From positions 6,510,001 through 6,574,000 of the forward strand of contig CM055880.1 in NCBI GenBank assembly GCA_029582165.1: a stretch of DNA of 64,000 nucleotides, in the 5' to 3' direction. Under the pieces are notes generated by a model. The model was not told the DNA's origin. It saw only the letters and a program-made list of their open reading frames with translations, and searched no databases. Of this stretch, positions 33,991 through 45,375 are shown one piece after another. This DNA comes from Portulaca oleracea (lineage: Eukaryota; Streptophyta; Magnoliopsida; Caryophyllales; Portulacaceae). The position numbers and the translations under genes are program-made. Position 1 is the first letter of the stretch. Each line of letters starts with the position of its first letter.

Positions 33991-35655
33991 CACTGACGAG
34001 AATGTGTTTGACCAAGAATTCTGACCACTAGAATATAATCAACTATAAGTTGGGACCACCAACTATGACTTATACCTTAACAACGACACAAATAATATCG
34101 TTAAATTAGGATGGAGTTTAGGGATTTGGCTCTTGAATTAAGGGGTCATTCGATTGTGAATGTTTCCCAAAAAAGTTTTTCAATTTTTCCAAGCTGATCA
34201 AATTTTCTCACATTTGATTGTAAAATGAAGATGGGAAAATTTTTGACCAGAGTCCAAACATACTCTAAGAGGGAAGCTAAGGGGAGTAATTACTGGAGTA
34301 ATTAGCAAAACATAGGCATATAATTAATTAGAAGAATAGGGGAGAGGCAAACGTCATGATAGAGTGTAAATGATGTCATGACAAAAGCAAAAAGATAGAG
34401 AAGTTGGAATTCTCGTGGGGTAGAAGCAAAGCTAATTAGGGTAGCATATATATTTTGCAGTGATAGTGGGGTTATCATCAAATCTTTGAACAATATAATG
34501 CATGCCCTTTAAAATAAAAATAAGTAGAAAAAGGAAAGGGAAATTAGCAAAATAAATAAATAAAAACAGAATTAAGCAAATGAATTGGAGTAGAATACGA
34601 AAAGTGCTAGAAAAGTAAAGCGAAGAAGAATCGGGGGGACCAAAACATCCATGCGTGTGTCCACCAAAGTGTTCGCACCCTTGAGCCCCTGCCCTTCCTT
34701 TTCCCATATTATTATTACTAGTATCATATATATTCTTCATTATTTTTATATCTCCCTCTTTTAATCTTTATTTTAAATTCTTGCCTTTTCATGCCTCACA
34801 AGTCACAACAATGCGAATGACTGAATACTAGACCCGACAATTGGGTGATTAATCGACTCGGGTTCGAATCGATCGAAGATCGTTTCAGTTGACATAGGAT
34901 CAATTAATTTCGGTTCAAACTAGGTTAACTTTCTTCTTTTCGATTGGATTTGGTTTTGGCCGGGTCATTTAAGTGTAGATCTTGATCGACTCACTTTTTG
35001 GGTTGCAATTCGAATTCGGTTTCGAGTTCTCTTCGAGCTTAGGTCAAAATTGGATCATCAATTCAAATGCCGATTAGGGTTAGAGTCAATTCTTTCGGTT
35101 CAGGTTTCAAGTCTCCGGTAATTAGTTGTGCCTGCAGGTTTACTAAATATTCACTATGTCAAGAGCTTGGGCTAGTTCCCTTCCAAGGCAAGCAAGGACG
35201 GGAATTGGAATTTGGAAAATTGTTTGCTAACAATTATGAAATTGTGAAATCAAATTTTAAAAATTTTGATCATAAATTTCTCAACTTATACAATGAGTTG
35301 CAATAAAAAATTATCACCATTAGATTCGTAACGAAAAATATTATCATAAAAGTATAATATTGCAATTTTAATGACATATCATGTAAGAAATTATCAATCA
35401 AAGAGTGACGTTGAAGACCGTAAAAGTCAAAATTATAACAATTAATATGGAATGGAGCGAGTATTATAACTTGCTGTCAAAATTTGTAGGCCTTTTCAGC
35501 GGTCAAACATAGATTTAGAGAGGCTAAAATTCTACGTGGGTTCTCAGTTCTCACCTATGTAAGATAAGATTTTTCTCATACATGTTTAGTATGGTTTATT
35601 AACTAAACTAGGCTTTTGGTGGAGTTGTGGTCCTTGTGGGCTGCTGATGACTATA
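33991..35655. other. intergenic, MITE scraps only
   Basis: A TTGGGTGATTAATCGACTCGG-type stretch at about 34840-35060 is rich in GGTTCGA words but has no frame. AATATGGAATGGAGCGAGTAT near 35446 is a single Stowaway-type end. No gene supported. Confidence 0.35.
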
Positions 35656-35845
35656 ATGTCCATAATTAGGACAATCTATTCTATTTTGATTGTTTGTCTA
35701 TTGTTTCCTCGTTGTCTCGAGTTGTGATGTTTTTTTGTTTTTGTTGGTTCCTTGCTGGACTGCTGTTTGATGCGGCTATGTAGCATCTTTGATGCTTTCT
35801 TAGTCTTTTATGACTTACAATTATCGAAAAAAAAATAACAGCATA
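35656..35845 (+). repeat. LINE-like 3' end
   Basis: Ends TTACAATTATCGAAAAAAAAA after a T/G-rich stretch with TTTGATGCTTTCTTAGTC. The piece at 42862-43110 carries the complement of the GCATCTTTGATGC part, so the two belong to one subfamily. Confidence 0.5.
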
Positions 35846-37340
35846 TAAATCTAATTGTTTCCACATTCAAATTAGAACTAATCTAACAATATTATTAATC
35901 ATCCCACAAATAAAACCCTAGTAATTGCTAGAAAAGTCACTAGTTAACATCTTAATGTCCTTGCTCTTAATGTCCTTGCTCATCTGGAGGTTGGAGGATG
36001 TTGATGAAAATCAGTCATGAACGTATGTTGGTCATACCTCTTTTAAGGAATATCTTTGTCTCTCTATTTCCTAATCTAATTCTGACATAAAATGGTAAAC
36101 TTATTTTATGCTTTATTATTGCGGTAAATCGAGTATCTCCTTTATTGCCGGAAGGAATTGAATCATAAAAGAAAGAAATCACACAAATTGGGAAAGAACT
36201 CATTGACAACTGACTAGAATCGAGGACCTTGCCGATTTATTGATGATGAGAAATAGGGTATTCACAAGTCTATAAAATACGCCCGGTGCATCAAGACAGA
36301 GAATGAGTTGAACGAAGAAAACTAAGCAATCCAAAAGTGTAATGTGTGTAATCCTTTGTTGGTGATCTAAGAACTTATCACTCAGTTTCTAAGTTGTAGC
36401 CAATCGAGAGTATTGGTGAGATCTGTAATCAGTCGTGAGTGGTGTCAGTGAGAAATGTAGCCAAGAGCAACTTGGTGAGTCAACAGTGAGTAGTAGCAGA
36501 GAAAGACGGTTGTTTCTCGGTGCGGTTAAGTCTGCCAACGTGGTTGGTGTGAAGGTTAAGGTGTAACTAATCCAAGGCAGTTGTTGTTTGGTCAGTGATA
36601 ATATTTGTAATTGTCCTTTTCTACATTGTTTTCTGAAATTTAGTTAATAATATTATTCAGTTCTATTATATGTTAACTGTTAAGGGCCTCAAAAAAATTT
36701 GAGGCTTTTGCTCTAACATCCTTAACTATCAAGTGTGCAGAAATCCGCATTACCTTATTCACCTCTCTTTAGGGTTCTTCCAAACATATTGACCATTGCT
36801 TATAACTATTAATTTTAAACATGAAAGAAATTGTCCCTAAAATATGTATTTCGATCTATTTTTAGTGTTGAAGAACAAAATTAAGTTTTGAATAGTAGTA
36901 AGAATGATCTATGAGACGATGAAGAAAGTACTACCAAAAGACAAACACAATCTTTCAGTTCTCAGCAGTTTTTCCCAGTACTTCATGATCGCCTCCTTAT
37001 TTAAAATTTTGAAGCCTAATTGGTTACCAGTTTCGATCTATTGATCTAATAGCTTGCTTATCTTTATATAAACTACTCAAATATATTCAAACTTACTCAA
37101 TTAACTTAACTTCTACATAACCATTGAAAGAACATGAGCCATATGTTGCTAGAATATTGCAGGCCGAGTAACTTTAATTTGACAGTGCTAGGTGAGATAG
37201 ATGAGTGTTGTTAACTATTGACTATGCTCTAACAATTATGAATATCTCTCATCATATATATTTGCTCGAATTGAACAGTTTATTTCATTTTTTCTATTAT
37301 CAGCAGAGAATTCAAACAATTATTTAAAAGTTGTTTGTAC
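35846..37340. other. intergenic; possible LTR fragment
   Basis: At about 36270 CTATAAAATACGCCC precedes a G/T-rich leader running to about 36600 with GAGTCAACAGTGAG words. This looks like an LTR promoter and R/U5, but no ends, duplication or coding part were found. Confidence 0.25.
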
Positions 37341-37349
37341 TTACTTTTA

Positions 37350-37480
37350 CCTTTTTTCCGATAATTGAGGCCGAATCCAAAGCTAAGACGGCAACAAGGT
37401 TCATAGCACCACCAACACCCACATAATAGAAAACACAAAACACCACCACGCAGGAAAATGAACAAGAAAGCCTCACAAAC
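37350..37480 (-). repeat. LINE-like 3' end (GCCGAAGCC subfamily)
   Basis: On the minus strand it ends TCGGCCTCAATTATCGGAAAAAAGG. The same end occurs, also on the minus strand, at about 39930 and 41060. Confidence 0.5.
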
Positions 37481-37519
37481 AACACATCAATACTTGAGTC
37501 TCCCGATTGTGCTGGGTCT

Positions 37520-38008
37520 GTGGATGCTTCTAGTAAAACCATAACGGACCCAATTATTGGTGTTTTGGATGGCGGAAATCATGCAAGCAGGTTGTCCTAT
37601 AAAGATGCTCTCTTGAGTGGTTCCAAAAACAATTGGTCGGCCATTAGGGATCCGGATGCCGACTCTGACAGTGATCGTACTCATAGCATCCCGATTGAGT
37701 CCTTTGATGGTGTGACTGAGCATGACATAATTGCAGATCTTGAAGATTCCATCCTTGAGGCCTCAAAGGGTAAAGGTAGGAATAAGAGAAAATTGAACAT
37801 GTTGATGAAATCTAAGTGGCAGTTTGTCAGAGATGCAACTTGTAGAGTTGCTCATAGACAAAAAGGTGGTCAGAAGGTTAGAATGAAGAGGCGTGCGAAC
37901 TTGTCGAAAAATGACAATCTTGAAGACATTGAAGTTGAGATTGAACGAAGGAAGGTGGTTATTGGCAATGATATTGGTGTGCGATTCCTTGATGATCCAA
38001 GCAGCTAA
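37520..38008 (+). pseudogene. LINE-like family coding fragment, uncharacterised
   Basis: An open frame without a credible ATG at its start (it opens at GTG and remains open further upstream). A Ser/Asp-rich front holds DPDADSDSDR. A basic middle follows with GKGRNKRKLNMLMKSKWQFV and KVRMKRR. The acidic end is KNDNLEDIEVEIERRKVVIG then NDIGVRFLDDPSS. The last block recurs at about 40880-40970 as DDILDDIDAEIDRRVVIVGT, also just before a stop, so it is repeated DNA. It is followed by about 170 bp and then the family tail ATAATCGAAAAAA, which puts it near the 3' end of a retroposon. I do not recognise the domain. Confidence 0.45.
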
Positions 38009-38190
38009 TTTTATTGATCTTGCTTTTTGCGGTGTAATAGTTTATTTGGTTGTGGGGTTTGGTTAGTCCTTGCAGTGCTTTTAGCAATTTGGTTGTAATC
38101 TTTTGGCGATGAATCTTGCTGGTGTATTTTCGGGTTGCTGTTTGTTTAAACTCTTAGCCTTTTGGCTATTAATAATCGAAAAAAAAAACA
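38009..38190 (+). repeat. LINE-like 3' end after the 37520-38008 frame
   Basis: T/G-rich 3' region with TTGGTTGTAATCTTTTGGCG, then CTCTTAGCCTTTTGGCTATTAATAATCG and an A-run. The same arrangement is at 42166-42340. Confidence 0.6.
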
Positions 38191-39529
38191 ACACACCAAT
38201 AGAATGATACCTTTACCCATTGTTTTAGATCTAGTCCTACACTAGTAATCACAAAAAAGGGAATAAATCAGGATTACATATTTTCACATTTTCAAAAATT
38301 GTAGCAATAGAATGATACCTTTACACAAGAGTCAAGAACACACACATATGGATATAAAGCTAGCCCTAGCCATAGCATTGGCTTTGGGCACGGTAATCCA
38401 AGATGGGGGGCACCCTTTGAACACAGAGAAGATACAACCTTTATGTCTTTCCACACTGCCAATTTTGTTGGTTGGTTTCATCCTAAATGGGTTCACCTAC
38501 AAGTTTAACCCTAAAAGTCCCATGTAACATGGTAAAAACAATGTAGTAAGAAAACCAAAAAAAGAGGGTACGGTTTAAAAAAAGAAAGTAAAAAAAGAAC
38601 ATAACCTAAATTAAAGAAAACAAAACCAGGTGAAGGAGAGCTAATCCACGTCCAGCAATCTCTGGGTGATTAGTCATAGCAGAGCCACAGGTTGGCTGGT
38701 AAAAGTCCAACATAAATCATCATCAACCCTACTTACCTTTAATTTCACCTTTTTAACCTTTCTCCTCTTTAATTTCCTTAAATTATTAATAATTCTTCTT
38801 CCTAGGGGGTAGAAGACATTCGTAAGATATTGTTTTTAATTCTTGTTCCTTTTTTCTCTCTTTTTGAATGTTGAAACGTGCATGAAGATAGAGGTTTCTT
38901 TTGTGTTTTTAATTAACTTCAGAATGATGCAATTTGAACTGAAGTTAATCGGCATGCAGTGTAAATAGGATTTTGAAAAAAAAAAAAAGATATGAATCAA
39001 AAGCCTAAATTAATTGTTAAATATCTAAATTTTAATGATTGTTTTATATTCCAATATGTGCAGATCTCCTTTAACTTCAGGTGTAGTCGCTACAAAGTCC
39101 TCTTTAATTTAGCGTAATAAACCCGCTAATTATAAAAAAAAAGACATGGGGTTTGCTTAAATTTGAACCCTAAACTTGATCGGTCTGGCTAATATTATGT
39201 GAAATTATACATCATCTCAACTAGTAGTTTAAATTAATGATTCAAGGTCCGATGATCATCTTACATTATAATATTTATCTTTAACGATTAGGCTACGGAG
39301 CTGAGGGATAAGGGTCTATAGATTTTGTAATGCACAAAGATCTTTTGTATGGAGCTAAGGGATCGATAAGTATTTTAGGTGACTACTCTTTATTTGATCT
39401 TTCAATTTATATAGGTCTAATTACTCTTTGTTTGTAAGCATTGTTTAAATTTTATGTAAGGTGCTTGTAGTAATTGTGGAACCGTGACAACCAAAAATCT
39501 AAGTCGGTAGTGTTTTAATTATAATCAAA
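38191..39529. other. intergenic, nothing firmly recognised
   Basis: AGAATGATACCTTTAC occurs twice (38202 and 38310). A 71-residue frame starts at 38312 but shows no domain. On the minus strand a short open stretch at about 38640-38710 reads FYQPTCGSAMTNHPEIAG; I could not place it. Confidence 0.3.
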
Positions 39530-39715
39530 CAATGCCCCTTACGTGAATGCTCTTTAGGCTTGAAGCATGAATGCTGCAAAGACCCCACTTACCTTGCGCA
39601 GATGAATATGGAAGGTGGTGAAATTCAAACCTAAGACCTCTTATTCAGTCTGAGTCTGATACTATGTGGAATCATTTCAACTAAAAGTTTAAATCTGACT
39701 CTGATACCATGGTAG
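39530..39715 (-). repeat. TRIM-related fragment, minus orientation
   Basis: The minus strand reads CATGGTATCAGAGTCAGA, then AAGAGGTCTTAGGTTTGAAT, GCGCAAGGTAAG and CTTTGCAGCATTCATGCTTC, matching in order the interior of the TRIM at 31404-31661. Confidence 0.6.
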
Positions 39716-39924
39716 TAATTAAAGAGTGTATTCAATACTTCCTTCATTCTCCATCCCTATTTATTTATCCATGTAACTAAGTTTTCCTGTCCCTGGCTAA
39801 TTATTTGTCATTTTATATTTTCAATGTAATTTTTATGAACTTTACACTTATATTTATCATTTCTTACAGTTATTTTTTTACCAATAATTTTATATTTTTT
39901 CCAATTTTAAATTTTTTCATTATC

Positions 39925-40430
39925 TTGATTTTTTTAATGATTGAGGTCGAAGCCAAAGTCAAAACAGCAACAAAGTTCACAACACCAACATCACCCACAC
40001 AAAAGTCGACGCCAAACAACACCAAACCGTAAAGGGAGCAAGAAAACCACAACACAGCTAAAATAAGAAAACCATCAAAACCGAGGCAACAAGCAAAACC
40101 AAAACGACACCAAAAAAACAACCCAAAAACAACAAAAGTATCATCCGCACCAACTTAAGCAAAAATATCGCTAGGACTCGAAACTCGTACACTCTTTAAA
40201 CCATTCTTGTTGCTCAAAACCACACATCAGGGACAATCAACCAATCAGGCCATGACTTCAACCAACCTCTTCTCCTTTACTCTTTAGCAGTTTTGTAGCA
40301 ATTTCCCGGGCGGGCTTGTAAGATTTTCAAGCCGCGTTTATTATTGATATCAACTGTCAGTCGATCCAAAAAATCATCTAAAGATGAGAAGTTACTCCCA
40401 GCAGTAGAAGAAGATTCGGCCTTCAACACA
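39925..40430 (-). repeat. LINE-like element fragment with coding trace
   Basis: On the minus strand it ends TTTGGCTTCGACCTCAATCATT then an A-rich run. Further upstream it carries SLDDFLDRLTVDINNKRGLK followed by ILQARPG, homologous to the block at 28733-29020. Confidence 0.5.
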
Positions 40431-40437
40431 AAGCAAA

Positions 40438-40705
40438 ATGATAAACATCCTGGCGCAGTAACAATCTTGCATTTAACGTAAATCGCTCGTAAAATTAAAT
40501 ATAAGTATATTTAAATCATTGTAAAGGCATGTTTCATTACTTTGAAAATTATTACAACTTACATAAAATCAATATAAAAATAATTATTTATTTATTTATA
40601 TTTTTTTCATAAATATACAACTATGCATAAAATATGCATTTTATACAATGATTAATAAAATTAGGATATTATTTATATTTTTGATCTAATAATAAGTATT
40701 ATACT
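40438..40705. repeat. CATCTTGA-family MITE-like element, copy C (truncated)
   Basis: Begins ATGATAAACATCCTGGCGC, then shares with 50832-51218 the stretches AAATATAAGTATATTTAAAT-like, GTTTCATTACTTTGA and ATACTCTTAT. The right inverted end is missing. Confidence 0.55.
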
Positions 40706-40827
40706 CTTATAGCCAAGGGATAAGGGTCAGTAGATTTTGAAGTCACAAAGCCAAAATATTTTGCTTTGTCTTTGATCGTTGAATCATCTCAAACTAAGTA
40801 CAAAGATAGTATATTATTATGTAGACG

Positions 40828-41010
40828 GACGGACAAAAGGCTAGGAAGAATAGGCACGCGGATATTTTGAAAGATGACATTCTTGATGATATTGATGCTG
40901 AAATTGATCGCAGAGTTGTGATTGTTGGCACTGATATAGGCGCGAAAGTCCTCGATGACTCACCCAAGTGAAATTGTTGATCTTTTAAGATAGCAACCGA
41001 ACGAGAAAGT
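40828..41010 (+). pseudogene. LINE-like family coding fragment, second copy
   Basis: Short frame ending KDDILDDIDAEIDRRVVIVG, TDIGAKVLDDSPK and TGA. It matches the end of the 37520-38008 frame at about half of positions and keeps the position of the stop. Confidence 0.5.
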
Positions 41011-41055
41011 TTTTTTTGGTTGTAGCTAGTGGGTTTGCAAATCCTTGTTGTATTG

Positions 41056-41330
41056 TTTTTTTTCGATAATTAAGGCTGAAGCCAAAGCCAAAACGGCAAC
41101 AAAGTTCAAAGCACCAAAAACACCCAAACTAAAGAAGACACTAAGCAACACCACGCAGGAAAAGGAACAAAAGAACCACAAAAGACCACACCTAGAACCA
41201 AACACCAAAACCGAATCAACAAAACTAAATAAATACACCACCAAAACAACCTAAAAAGAGCAAAACAAACGCACCAACCAAAGAAATCACCAAGACCCAA
41301 ACACGAACACACAAAAACCCCCTTAATCCT
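41056..41330 (-). repeat. LINE-like 3' end (GCCGAAGCC subfamily)
   Basis: The minus strand ends TTTGGCTTCAGCCTTAATTATCG with an A-run. Further upstream it is T/G-rich with repeated TTTTGGTGGT words, as in the copies at 37350 and 39925. Confidence 0.55.
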
Positions 41331-42165
41331 TGTTGTATTGTTTATGTTTAACATTTTCACCGTCGGCATGTGTCTTTTAAAGTGAGTTGTTTGCTGTTTT
41401 ATAATGTTATTTTGTTGTATTTCGTGAACCTTTAAGATTCTGGTTTGCAATAATGGGGAAAAAAATAATTAGAGGAGAGAATAAAAAGTAGTAAAAACAG
41501 GTGGTTAATTAGCTAGGGCATGTTTGAGGGTCTCCATTATTGCATGGCACGAGGCTAGAAAACCAAGTACGTAAACATAGAGAGAGCTTATCTTGAGTGA
41601 TCGAGCAGAAGATAAGTAATGACTGCATATGTAGGTTTAGGGCACAGTAGTAGTAATTAGCAACGCGAGAATTAATGCATGGAGAAGTCATATTTGCCAT
41701 GGAAATTCGGAAAGGCAGGTAGCTGGTTTTATTTGTGTATTTAGGGGAGTGAAAGTAATGAATTGAATTCAGGTACCTGAAATCGAGAGAGAAAGAGAAA
41801 GACACAATGATTACATAAGGGTATTGGGGGAGCTGAAAGGATGCCCTTGGCGTGGAACAACTAACAGTCTAACACTACACAGCATGGAACAACGTGGGGA
41901 CTATTACTATAATTTAACTCACCACTACTACTATTTTCCTCCTCTACGCTCTTCTCAATCTTTATATTTAAACACTTTGAATAACAATCCTAATGGGTAA
42001 CATTTAGTTGGGTAGATTTTATCACAGTCAAAAATTTTATTAATCGTGACAATTCAAAAGTACATTTTATTTTTAAAAAGTTAAAATTAATATATATTAA
42101 TTAAAGTAATTTATTATATTGTAACAAGTGACCCAAGAAGCTAAATTCATTAATCTTGGTTTGCG
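41331..42165. other. intergenic, nothing recognised
   Basis: No supported gene. The minus-strand frame at 41509-41805 shows no domain. Confidence 0.4.
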
Positions 42166-42340
42166 ATGTAATGGGTTGTTTGGCGTGGTGTATGTTAATG
42201 TCCTTGCTGTGTTATTTTATTTAGCTGTTTGGTTGTAACATTTTTCTTTTGGTGATAATTGTTTGCTGTATTGTATGTCGGATGCTGTACTTTTTGAACT
42301 TTTAGCCTTGTGGCTATTAATTATCGAAAAAAAAAAGTGA
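42166..42340 (+). repeat. LINE-like 3' end
   Basis: Same layout as 38009-38190: TTTGGTTGTAACATTTTTCT, then CTTTTAGCCTTGTGGCTATTAATTATCG and an A-run. Confidence 0.6.
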
Positions 42341-42534
42341 TCATATTTATTGAGATAAAAGTTTTTTGTCAAATTTAATATTTTTAAGGATATTCTACTA
42401 TATAATTGGAAAATTTTCAACTGTCATAGTTAAAAACTATCACATATTCATTAATGGTTCTACCCTAAAAGATTGAAATCAATATGTTTTGATCAAAGTT
42501 TGTTGAGATAGTTAATCTTATCTATTAGCATATA

Positions 42535-42746
42535 CTACCTCCGTCTCAAAATGTTTGTCCTTTGACTAAATTTTGACTGTTGATTACTCACAAATTATAA
42601 TGAGTTACAATATAAAATTACCGTCGTTGTAATTTTTAGTAAATTATCTTCCTAAAGCGATAATTTCATATTTTAACTCATTATAATTTGGAATTAATTA
42701 ACGGTCGAAATTTAGTTTAAGAACAAACATTTTGGGACGGAGGTAG
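42535..42746. mobile_element. Stowaway-like MITE
   Basis: A 212-bp element. Left CTACCTCCGTCTCAAAATG and right CATTTTGGGACGGAGGTAG are near-perfect inverted copies, with TA on each side (42533-42534 and 42747-42748). No coding capacity. Confidence 0.85.
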
Positions 42747-42861
42747 TAAATCTTATTAATGAATGATATTTATTTTAGTCAAATTAACTACTACTATAAG
42801 AAACATTTTGCTTGAGAATGATTATTGTTTTCCTGGATTTATTTACAGCCTCCGAATTATT

Positions 42862-43110
42862 TTTTTTTCGATAATTAGCTAGCCAAAAATGCTAACAAGC
42901 ATCAAAGATGCACCAAGATCGCAAAAACAGCAAAACAACTAGAATTCAACAACCAAAGAACAAACGCAAAACTGCAACAAAGGTTTACAACAAAGCAATA
43001 AAACAACTATCTAATAAGGTTCTTATTTTTTTTTCCAGCATATCGTCTCTGAAGGCTTTAACCACAGTTTCCTGATCATCACGAGACAACTTTAATCGAC
43101 ACACAAGTTG
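42862..43110 (-). repeat. LINE-like 3' end
   Basis: The minus strand ends CTAGCTAATTATCGAAAAAAAA. The upstream part includes AGACGATATGCTGG and a short open stretch LSRDDQETVVKAFRDDML that I cannot assign. Confidence 0.5.
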
Positions 43111-43324
43111 GTCCAAATTATTAAATCACAAGACAACCTTCGAATTATTAGATCTAAAAAACAAGAGCAAGAGCTCAACATAAGAAAAAACGCTACAAAC
43201 TCCAACTTGGTCCAAATTGAATCATCCATTATGTCTTCTTTTTTTTTCTTTTTCGCATCCCTTTTAAAATGTTTATCAACTTCAACATGATGCCTAAGGA
43301 ATTACATATCAATTTCACTAATAT

Positions 43325-43590
43325 TACATTCGGCCCAAAATATTTATCCTTTTACCTAATTTTTTTGTCCCACAATATTTATCCCTTTCACAATTTTAAC
43401 AACTGGCGTTCCTTTTTTAACCCTAATTAATAAATTTATTTTTCACTTTATAATTTCAACAACTATTATCTTCAATTAAAATAGGAATAATTTGGAGTAA
43501 ATTACAAAATTTTCATCCCACTTCTCAATTTACATTAATCTTCTCAAACTATGTATATGAACAATATAATATAATGGGAAAGAGGTAGTA
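43325..43590. repeat. Stowaway-like element, related to 50452-50690
   Basis: Shares with 50452-50690 the order CAAAATATTT, TTTTTTTGTCC, CAACAACT, AATTAATAAATT and TATCTTCA. The right end ATAATGGGAAAGAGGTAG is a weak complement of a CTACCTC end. Confidence 0.5.
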
Positions 43591-43668
43591 GTAATTAAGT
43601 ACCACATCTTTACTTACAATCTTTGCATCAATTTTCCTTGTCAAGTTTAGAAATTTCATTTGAGATTA

Positions 43669-43884
43669 TGGCCATGTTCTTTGGATAGGTTACACTAATC
43701 TATCCAATCCAATCCAATCCAAATCTATCCAAATTTATCCAAACTTTACACAATTTCCCAAAAAAACATCTTCTTTAAAAACACAATTCCCTAAAAAGAC
43801 ATCATAACTTATCCACATCTATATCCTAACCAATCCAAACCTATTCATCCAAAAATGATTTTAACCAATCCAAAGAACAGGGTC
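43669..43884. mobile_element. Tourist-like MITE, family of 1164-1318, copy 2
   Basis: Left TGGCCATGTTCTTTGGATAG and right AATCCAAAGAACAGGGTC are inverted copies, with TTA on both sides (43666-43668 and 43885-43887). The interior repeats CCAATCC and CCAAACTTTACACAATT as in copy 1. Confidence 0.7.
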
Positions 43885-43887
43885 TTA

Positions 43888-45111
43888 GTCCTTCGAATTA
43901 CTTCGATAGTCATTCATCATTTATTTTTATTTGAGAGAAACAAAGCATACGATTAGAAGAAAGTCTTGGAATTATTTAAATTACAAATCAACCATATTTG
44001 TTAATTTATGTTTACAAATATGGTACGTGATCTACAATTTCATTTGTGAATGCTTGGAACTACTTAGAGATTGTTATATTTATATATATATATATATATA
44101 TATATTTTACAATGGTAAGTCGGGCCACCCACTAGGCCCCCTATTTCAGGGAAAGCTCAATGGGTCCACCAGCCCATGAAGGAGGGGAAACTGTGCATAC
44201 ACGCTCATCGCTCCCAGAAATCGATTCCGGACACCTAGAATACTACAAACTCATTGATTTGTTATATTTATATTGCTCTCATGAAACTTTTTAAAAATTT
44301 GTTCCTATCACACAATTGGAAAGAAAATTATGAGAAATATTATCTCTTTTTCCTTGGCTTGAAGTGTAATGCAAGACACATAGTAGAATTTAAAAACATA
44401 AAAGGAGGGATGGCTTTTATGATGAGGGGGGGTGAACCCTTTTTCTCATTCTTCTGCAGGCCTACGCCTTTTTGGCCTCATCTTTACTGTGTGTTATAAT
44501 TTCTACTAATTCTCTTTAGTTTGGTTACTTTTTTACTGAGCATGTTTTTCTCTTCCTTTTTGGTTTAGGCTCTTTTGGTCGGTTAATTCACACTCTCCTT
44601 TTCTCTTCTCATCATTCAATCACAGTCACTCCCCATATAAAATATCTCATTTAGTCTTACTCCTTCAATTTTTTATACATCTTAAGGGAAGTATTAGTAG
44701 GGTAAATACATATGTAGATTTTTGTTAACTAGAAATGTTTGAAGAAAGATACAACTATTAGTTAACTAGGAACTTTAGAGGGGAAAATACAACTACATGA
44801 CAAACACTCTCGATGTAAGTAAAATATTATTTGCTTATACAAGAGGAAGATATAATATTTTCGATAGTAGATTTAGACCTTCTAATAGGTCGACCAATAT
44901 ATTATAATGTTAATCTAATAAGCATATAATTCATAATTTTTATTCTAAAATTTATTTAATTATTTTTTCTTATGTTAACAGGTGGGTCATTGCTCCTACT
45001 TATTAAAAAAAAATAACGGAAGTTGTGGTCATTTTTGGCCAACACTGGGATCCGCCAGTGACTACTCATAAACTGTTAGAACGTATAACAATAATATTTA
45101 GCTACTAAGGC
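43888..45111. other. intergenic; (TA)n and shared repeat
   Basis: A TA run at about 44073-44105 is followed by the repeat shared with 30640-30840 (44106-44240). The rest shows no gene. Confidence 0.5.
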
Positions 45112-45112
45112 C

Positions 45113-45375
45113 CCGTTCTTTTATATGATTGGTTGCGATGTGGTAATGATGCGGTGTGGTGGAATTTGAAAAAATGTGGTGAGTTTGTGGTGAAAGTTGT
45201 AATAGATAGGGTAGGTTAAGAAATAAAATATGAAAAATAGAGGAGAAAAGTAAGGAGAGAGAAAAATGGAAAGATATTTTGATAATAATTGTGGTGTGGC
45301 TTTTATGCGAGTGTTGTTGGTGTTGTGAACTATTTCGTCATTTTGATTTTGGCTTCGACCTTAATTTTCGAAAAA
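45113..45375. repeat. MITE fragment plus LINE-like 3' end
   Basis: GGCCCCGTTCTTTTATATGATT begins a GTGGTG-rich stretch whose complement matches the element at 52730-52925. From about 45300 it runs into GGCTTCGACCTTAATTTTCGAAAAAA on the plus strand, the family 3' end. Right end of the MITE not found. Confidence 0.45.

Noticed and set aside
34432..34740. A 102-residue minus-strand membrane-like protein
   Set aside because: Hydrophobic composition follows from AT-rich codons; no motif, promoter or splice signals.
38312..38527. A secreted-peptide gene
   Set aside because: The frame starts with a weakly hydrophobic stretch but has no recognisable mature peptide, cleavage site or Cys pattern.
41509..41805. 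A microRNA precursor
   Set aside because: No match to plant miRNA families I checked by eye (156, 159, 160, 164, 166, 168, 171, 172, 397, 398, 399, 408), and no long hairpin was evident.
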